Source: Jaltomata sinuosa (lineage: Eukaryota > Streptophyta > Magnoliopsida > Solanales > Solanaceae). From it: a stretch of DNA of 64,000 nt. Location of the stretch: positions 310,001-374,000 of the forward strand of contig QJPP01000310.1 of the NCBI GenBank assembly GCA_003996215.1. Direction: 5' to 3'. The position numbers and the translations under genes are program-made. Below are positions 58,510-64,000 of this stretch, piece after piece. A model generated the notes under the pieces. That model worked only from the letters and a program-made list of their open reading frames with translations. It was not told the origin of the DNA and did no database searches. Within the stretch, counting starts at the first letter, position 1. Each line of letters begins with the position of its first letter.

Positions 58510-58602
58510 ACTGATATTGACAAGTTGAGGACCTATTATGACAGTAAGGATATGAAAGTTCAGCAAACCAGTTAGGCTAAGATTTGTAACATTGAAATCC
58601 AT
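58510..58602 (-). pseudogene. Truncated second receptor kinase gene (5' end only)
   Basis: An ATG at 58602 opens MDFNVTNLSL.GLLNFHI, nearly identical to the signal peptide of the intact receptor kinase at 51010. An indel then shifts the frame (VIIGPQLVN instead of VIILLNLS), and homology ends near 58510, inside the signal peptide region. No LRR or kinase sequence follows. It is the leftover of a tandem gene duplication. Confidence 0.88.
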
Positions 58603-59085
58603 TTGAAAAAAATGAAACTAGCCTGATATATACAAGAGTACCTTAAAATTGGTTGTTTGAGAAATGGCTGAGAGTTACTTATGAAGATGAATTCATTTGA
58701 ACTCTGAACTGAAAGGTAAACAAAAGAAGAAAATAAGGGATAACTTGTTGACTATGTCAAGCCTAGAAAACTAGATTGTCAGACTCGGAGGTAGCAGTAA
58801 GATCTCTGTCTCCGGAGAAGGCGTATAAGTAGGGGCTTCTTGAATGTGATTTTCTGGATGTCCCTGAAATAAGGCCTCCAACTCTACGTTATAGCCTTCA
58901 TTCCCACGATCCGACGACCCTCATTCTCACCCCATCTATCTGAATGATCAGTTCACCTCAGGAGGAAGAACTGGTAATAAACAGAAAACCATCCATTCTG
59001 GCTCTATATTTGTTCGAATAAAATGCTTAGCCAATTCCATGTGTCTAACCAAAAAGTATTTTGAAGTAAGCAATTAACACAGAAG

Positions 59086-59252
59086 CAGTGGTGTAGCTAC
59101 ATAGACCCAAGGGTGGTCACTTGAACACCCTTCGTCAAAAAATTATATTGTATATTTAGAAAATAATACTGTGTACATAGGTCAAAAACAACTTTATGAG
59201 ATATATACTAAATTTTTGAATACCCTTAGCAAAATTCCTAGCTCCGCCACTG
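59086..59252. mobile_element. hAT-like MITE with target duplication
   Basis: The ends CAGTGGTGTAGCTAC and, inverted, CAGTGGCGGAGCTAG. The flanks ACAGAAG (59079-59085) and ACAGAAG (59253-59259) are identical. hAT duplications are normally 8 bp, so one base may have changed. The paralogue near 51117-51130 (AACACATAAGTATTTAAAG) has the empty site. Confidence 0.85.
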
Positions 59253-60595
59253 ACAGAAGTATTTAAAGAACATAATATTAAAAATTTGTTTGACTATGAG
59301 AATTGAGGTTAGTGTCTCAAGTATTATTCTTTCAATTCTCAAGTATTAAAGTTTCTCCTCATAAAATTTTCTAATAACTGAGAAATCTCCTAGAGCCAGT
59401 GGTGCACAGTTCGAAAATAATGGCCTGCCTCTCTAGTATTCTCCACTTAAGTATCAGGCTAAGCCTTTTGTCCATGGCAAGGGTCGAACTAGTTATGTGC
59501 GACTAACACACATCACGCGTTGCAATCTTATCACTGGACCAAAGTCCTAGGAGCTTTCTTCCTAGCTTACAAATTTTCTGCCAGTCCTTTGACTTTTCAT
59601 TATTTTATGATTCTTCTTTTGACCATAAATTACAACTTAAAGCACATAACTGGATTAGCCAGCTGAAAATTAAAGATAATCTAGTCCTCCTACTTTCCTG
59701 TTGACGTTGCAGATTAAAGGCATTAATTTATTCGACAAAGAAATGTACAAGAATATTTATTTATTGAAGTGACAAAGAAATCTACAGAAAAATAGTTTTT
59801 ATGGTTATGCCAACAGTGACAGGTGAATTGTTCTAATTGTCACAATTAAATAATATTTCATTCTCATTATTACAAATATGCTATTCTTCAAATATATTAT
59901 ATATAAATCTAAATAAAATTGACTTAAACTTCTGTAAGACGCAAGAAAGTTGACTTTGAAAAAAGATAACCTCCTGCGCTATAATATGAAAAAAATGGTG
60001 TCGATAAGCAAGAAACGGGCCTTTTATCCATATCAAACTAGTTTTTCACGTATGCACTATAACAATAATAACTATGCCTCAATTTCAAGTTGGTTGCTCT
60101 ATTTGTCTTGTCACATATGCACTGATCAAGTGAATTTATTATCTAGCTGACACTTTATGCACTGATCAAGTGTAACTTGACTATTTCAACAGATACCTCG
60201 TATGTTCTAATTTCATTGGGTGCTTATTATCTACATAAGTATCCGGTTAACTTTATCAATTAAGCTCAAGTGACAAAAATTTACTTAGCATTTTTTTTGT
60301 CTTTACTAGAATTTAAACTTTGGTCTCTAGGATTGCATCCACTTCGTTGATCATTAAGTTGTTTGTACCAACTCATCGACTATTAAGCTACACTCTTGAA
60401 TGTTATCAGGCTCTATATTATATAAATAATTTGGTCAATTTCTTGACTCACAAATAAAGAATACACATTAAACTGCCTGGAACATGAGGTAGCTACTTTA
60501 TTAATAGTCGTAAGAAAGTATTCTTTTAAGTGTTAAAAAAGAATATCCTTTTGAGTATTTGAAATTGACTATGATGCAAGAATGATAGAGAATTT

Positions 60596-61328
60596 TTTTA
60601 AAAAAAAATAATAATAATAATAAGGCAATGTTTCTATTAATTTCAGGAGTAATGAATTAATAGAGAGAAATATAATTGGTTGGAGATAAATTTAAATGGA
60701 GAAATATGATCAGTGATAATTTATATAATCGGTCAACTTGTTTAGACCGAGCGTAGTTAATGTTGTCGTCGAATCAACAAATTTTGTAGTTGTTGTTATT
60801 TTGAAGATATAACTAATTTTAGGAAAAATGTATAACTCAAATTTGGTGTTATTTTATCTCGCCCGGAAGGTGAGATAAATTAATTACCAGAATTATAATT
60901 TCAGAATAACTTTGTTTGTGAACCAAACGACCCTAACATTAATAACAACAACCACAAATGTGGTATCACAAAACGTCCAAGACTCTTTATATTCTTTAGT
61001 TCTCTCAGAGATTTCAATCAATATATCTTTTATTAATTAGTTTATAATTTATTATTCTTTTTCGAATCGTATCAGGTTAAAATATGTCAAGTAGTATAAA
61101 TGATTAGGCATCTCACTTGCAATCCAAATCCAAACATACAAAATCATATTTGAAGGATATAAATTATGTAAAATTGGAAGAATTTGAGCTATTATTTAGA
61201 GAAAAATACATTTGTTTCCACTTTTTCTTTTTTTTTTTTCAAAAAGCAAAATATAAAAGGATGAAAGATTGAGATATATTTGATCAATTGGATTATGATC
61301 CTTTGTTTGACACGTCTTCACCCAATTA
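60596..61328. other. AT-rich spacer
   Basis: About 730 bases. A short (ATA)n run at 60605-60625 and a possible MITE end (ATCTCGCCCGGAAGGTGAGAT, then GAACCAAACGACCC) near 60860-60930. No gene. Confidence 0.5.
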
Positions 61329-61587
61329 CTCCCTTCGTCCATTTTTATTTTTCACTATTTCGCTTCTCGAAGTTAAACTGCATGAACTTTGACCAATATG
61401 TTAAGATGAATTTTTTTATCATATTAATATGAGAATGATTGCAACTTATAGCATTTTTCGTATAGTTTTTGATCATCTAAATTTTAAATTTAAAATAATA
61501 AATTAATCTACTTCAATTTAGCTTTGAAGTTTAGTTAAATTGACTTTCGTAAAACGAAATGTGACAAGTAAAAATGGACGAACGAAG
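61329..61587. mobile_element. Stowaway MITE, 259 bp, TA target site
   Basis: Starts CTCCCTTCGTCCATTTTTAT after TA and ends, inverted, CTTCGTTCGTCCATTTTTAC before TA. ATATTAATATGAGAATGATT lies inside. TA duplication and CTCCCTCCGTCC-type ends are the Stowaway hallmarks. Confidence 0.88.
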
Positions 61588-62049
61588 TAATATTTAACCC
61601 AAACACCATGAAGAAATATAGTAAATGAAGAGATATACATGTTTCAAGTTTGAGTACTGAAATGAAAAATAGATAAGAAATATTTTTCTCTTAAATAAGT
61701 TATACGCAACACAAATTCAAATTAATCGGATTAATAAATCTCTTTCAAGATACGAAATGATTATACAAAAATCCCAAGCAAATTTTAGACATGTTAGATC
61801 ATGACTTATGCATTGATTTGATCTATTTGTCTAGCATGTAGACAATAAAATTCACGCTTGAGACTAATCAAGATTGAAAAATATTGTGATAAATGTAATG
61901 TTTTAATTTTGTACATTGAATATTAGGATCATTGTAATTCCTCTAAAAAAAATTAATAATAAATTTAAGGGCCTTTATATTTAATCTTGAACTTGATAAA
62001 TTTAATTTTAACTTGTATTTGAATTCAAAATTTTGAAACTTGATCTTAA
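61588..62049. other. AT-rich spacer
   Basis: About 460 bases with no feature recognised. Confidence 0.45.
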
Positions 62050-62935
62050 ATATGATGGAATTGATCTTGAATTATATTTGAGCTCAAGGTCTTGAAACTT
62101 GACCTTGAATTATTATATTTTAATTTGGATGTGAATTTGATTTATTTATCATGAACGCTTGGATGACAGACATAAATAGTATAACTAACAAACGAACAAG
62201 TAACTTTGATTTTGAACATCTTAATAATTGATTTGCGTTCATTTTTTATTTTTGAGTATTTGAAATATGTAGAGAAATGATTGAATATTTACAGCTTGTA
62301 GAAAAATTTATAGCATTTGATTCACGAGCTTTTTCTTGCTTCTAATTATGAAATTATAGTCTCTTTTTAAGTTATGAGGACTCCTATTTGTATTAGTACG
62401 AGGGAAGAGTTGTTGTGAGACAAATTCTTTTACGGCCAATCATATTGAAGTGACATGATCATATTTGATTAGCCAAAATATGACACTTGTACATGTGACA
62501 TATTTTTATTGGCATTTAATTTGATTTAATCACTTGTCATGTTATGTCATTTTGGCATGTGGAATGATTCTATTGACTCTTATTTAATGTGACACCGAAC
62601 TGGAACTCTATAAGATAAGATGACAACTCGAGCTTAGCAAAATGGGCTCGTCATTTGTAGCCCAGTTAAATAGACTAGCCCGATGAAAATAAATTTTAAT
62701 TAAATTCATATTTGTTGAACTTAAATAATTACGAAAAAATCATAAATAGCAAGATTGGTATCATTTTTTGCAGAAAAAATGACATTATTTTTTCCAAAAC
62801 GTAACATTTTTTTCTTTCAAACTTTAGCATATACATTGTATATGTGCTCTTTCACAATGTAGCATATACACTAAATGCGCACACATAAAATATCAATGTA
62901 TATACAATGATAACATATACACAATATGCACGCAT
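62050..62935 (-). mobile_element. LTR-like copy A (inverted relative of 13930)
   Basis: On the minus strand it has the same order as 13930-14660: GGGCTAGTC, CTACAAATGA, GTACAAGTG, CACTTCAATATGATTGGCCG, then a leader with AAGGTCAAGTTTCAAGACC. The promoter section is decayed. Its right part (62750-62935) holds ATATACAATGATAACATATA-type AT/GC alternation with GCGCACACATA. Confidence 0.6.
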
Positions 62936-63049
62936 ATTCTAGGAAGCTTCTCTTTCAAAAATACCCAAACTCCCATTTATAAAACTCAAGAACACAAGTG
63001 TTGTAAACTATAAAGATATGCATAAAAATTCCCCCTACAAAGATATGCA

Positions 63050-63925
63050 TAAGATTGATCTTGAATTATATTTGAGTTCAAGCCTTCAAGGTCTTGAAAT
63101 TTAATCTTGAATTATAATTTCTTAACTTGGATGTGAATTTGATCTATTTATCACGAATGCTTTGATGACTGACACAAATAATGATTATGACACAAATAAG
63201 TAATTTTGATTTTGAACATCTTAGTAATTGATTTGCGTTCCTTTTTTTATTTTTGAGTATTTGAAACATGTAGAGAAATGCTTGAATATTTGCAGCTTGT
63301 AGAGAAATTTATAACATTTGATCCATAAGCTCTCTTTTGCTTCTAATTGTGAGATTCTGGTCTCTTTTTTGAGTTATGAGAACCCTTATTTATATTAGTA
63401 TGATGGAAGAGTTGTGATGAGACAAATTCATTTGCGATCAATCAGATTAAAGTGACATGATCATATTTGATTAGTTAAAACATGACACTTGTACACGTGG
63501 CGCATTTTCATTGACCTATGATTTGATCTTGTCATGTTGTGTCATTTTTGCATGTCGAATGATCATGTTGGCTCTTTTATTTGACTTGACGTGCCATGTC
63601 ATTTGACACGTGACACCAAACTGGGACTCTAAGTTAAGATGACAACTTGAGCCTAACAAAATTGACTCATCATTTGTAGCCCAATTAAACAGACTAGCCA
63701 TATGAAATTGAATTGTAATTAAATTCATATTTATCAGACTTAAATAATTAAAAGAAAATTTCATAAGTATCAAGATTAGTGTCTTTTTTGCAGAAAAAAG
63801 CGACATTATCTTTTTCCAAAATGTAACAGTATTTTTCTTTTAATCATATACACTAAAATGCGCACGCATACAGTATCAATGTATATATGATGATAGTATA
63901 TACACAGCATGCATACGTATACAAA
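63050..63925 (-). mobile_element. LTR-like copy B (tandem with copy A)
   Basis: Repeats copy A about 1 kb further on: TGATCTTGAATTATATTTGAG, GAATTTGATCTATTTATCAC, TTGATTTGCGTTC, TGCAGCTTGTAGA, TGATCATATTTGATTAG, GTAGCCCAATTAAACAGACT. The copies differ at many sites and the gap between them is about 115 bases. They could be two solo LTRs, a tandem duplication, or LTRs around a deleted interior. Confidence 0.6.
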
Positions 63926-63965
63926 AATGGTGCGTAGCTACAATTTAATTAAGAATACGTGTATC

Positions 63966-64000
<35 letters not shown>
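63966..64000. repeat. (AT)n microsatellite at window end
   Basis: At least 17 AT units, continuing to the edge of the window. Confidence 0.95.

Larger units (their letters stand above)
58510..60595. repeat. Tandem duplicate of the receptor kinase 5' region
   Basis: Corresponds to 50920-51927 plus 58268-58510, which is the same region split by the Copia element. Matched pairs: 51100-51160 with 59065-59310; 51330-51420 with 59330-59430; 51470-51620 with 59884-60050; 51840-51900 with 60410-60460; 58390-58510 with 60465-60595. About 300 bases at 58740-59040 have no match in the first copy and may be extra DNA in this copy or lost from the other. Confidence 0.75.

Overview
The window is nuclear DNA of a flowering plant, most likely a nightshade (Solanum or a close relative). 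It is AT-rich, has GT-AG introns, and most of it is transposon. Several repeats look like families I know from Solanaceae: a Tat/Ogre-type LTR element with 3.3 kb LTRs, a MITE with GCTCGGACTC-type ends, and a MITE with CAGTGGCGGAGCTAG-type ends. The species call is recognition from memory, not a database match. I see no bacterial, plastid or mitochondrial genes, no rRNA genes and no convincing tRNA.

Layout. 0-14 kb: remains of one minus-strand gene with a Ulp1-type (C48) protease exon at the far left and a probable first exon at 13.54-13.26 kb. Its middle is split by a complete, young 12.07 kb Tat-like element (1039-13107, minus strand, perfect 5-bp target duplication GTCTC). The element has LTRs, primer site and polypurine tract, but its 5.4 kb interior has no gag or pol and is full of structured repeats. 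14-17.5 kb: an LTR fragment, a broken coiled-coil gene, and an inverted copy of a 'promoter repeat' found twice more at 23.7-25.6 and 27.7-32.3 kb. 17.8-24.6 kb: three decayed LINE pieces. 25.5-27.2 kb: a large imperfect inverted repeat with a Tourist-like MITE in one arm. 28.3-32.2 kb: a decayed Copia element (minus) inside one copy of the promoter repeat.

34.6-37.9 kb: an apparently intact three-exon F-box gene. 38.5-46.4 kb: LINE material, including an almost full-length minus-strand LINE with both ORFs, lightly damaged. 47.9-51.0 kb: an intact two-exon leucine-rich-repeat receptor kinase gene (minus, 1022 residues, non-RD kinase). 51.9-58.3 kb: a complete but inactive Copia element (plus, target duplication ATGAT) in the receptor kinase's upstream region. 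58.5-60.6 kb: a tandem copy of that upstream region, with only about 30 codons of a second receptor kinase gene left. 60.6-64 kb: a Stowaway MITE and two tandem LTR-like copies, ending in an (AT)n run.

The only genes likely to make a working host protein are the F-box gene (an SCF ubiquitin-ligase substrate adaptor by family) and the receptor kinase (cell-surface perception by family). They are unrelated neighbours. The main story is nesting: several insertions lie inside duplicated host DNA, so the undisturbed paralogue records the empty site. The less familiar features are the repeat-rich non-coding interior of the Tat-like element, and a Copia element whose Gag start codon and 5' splice site lie inside the LTR.
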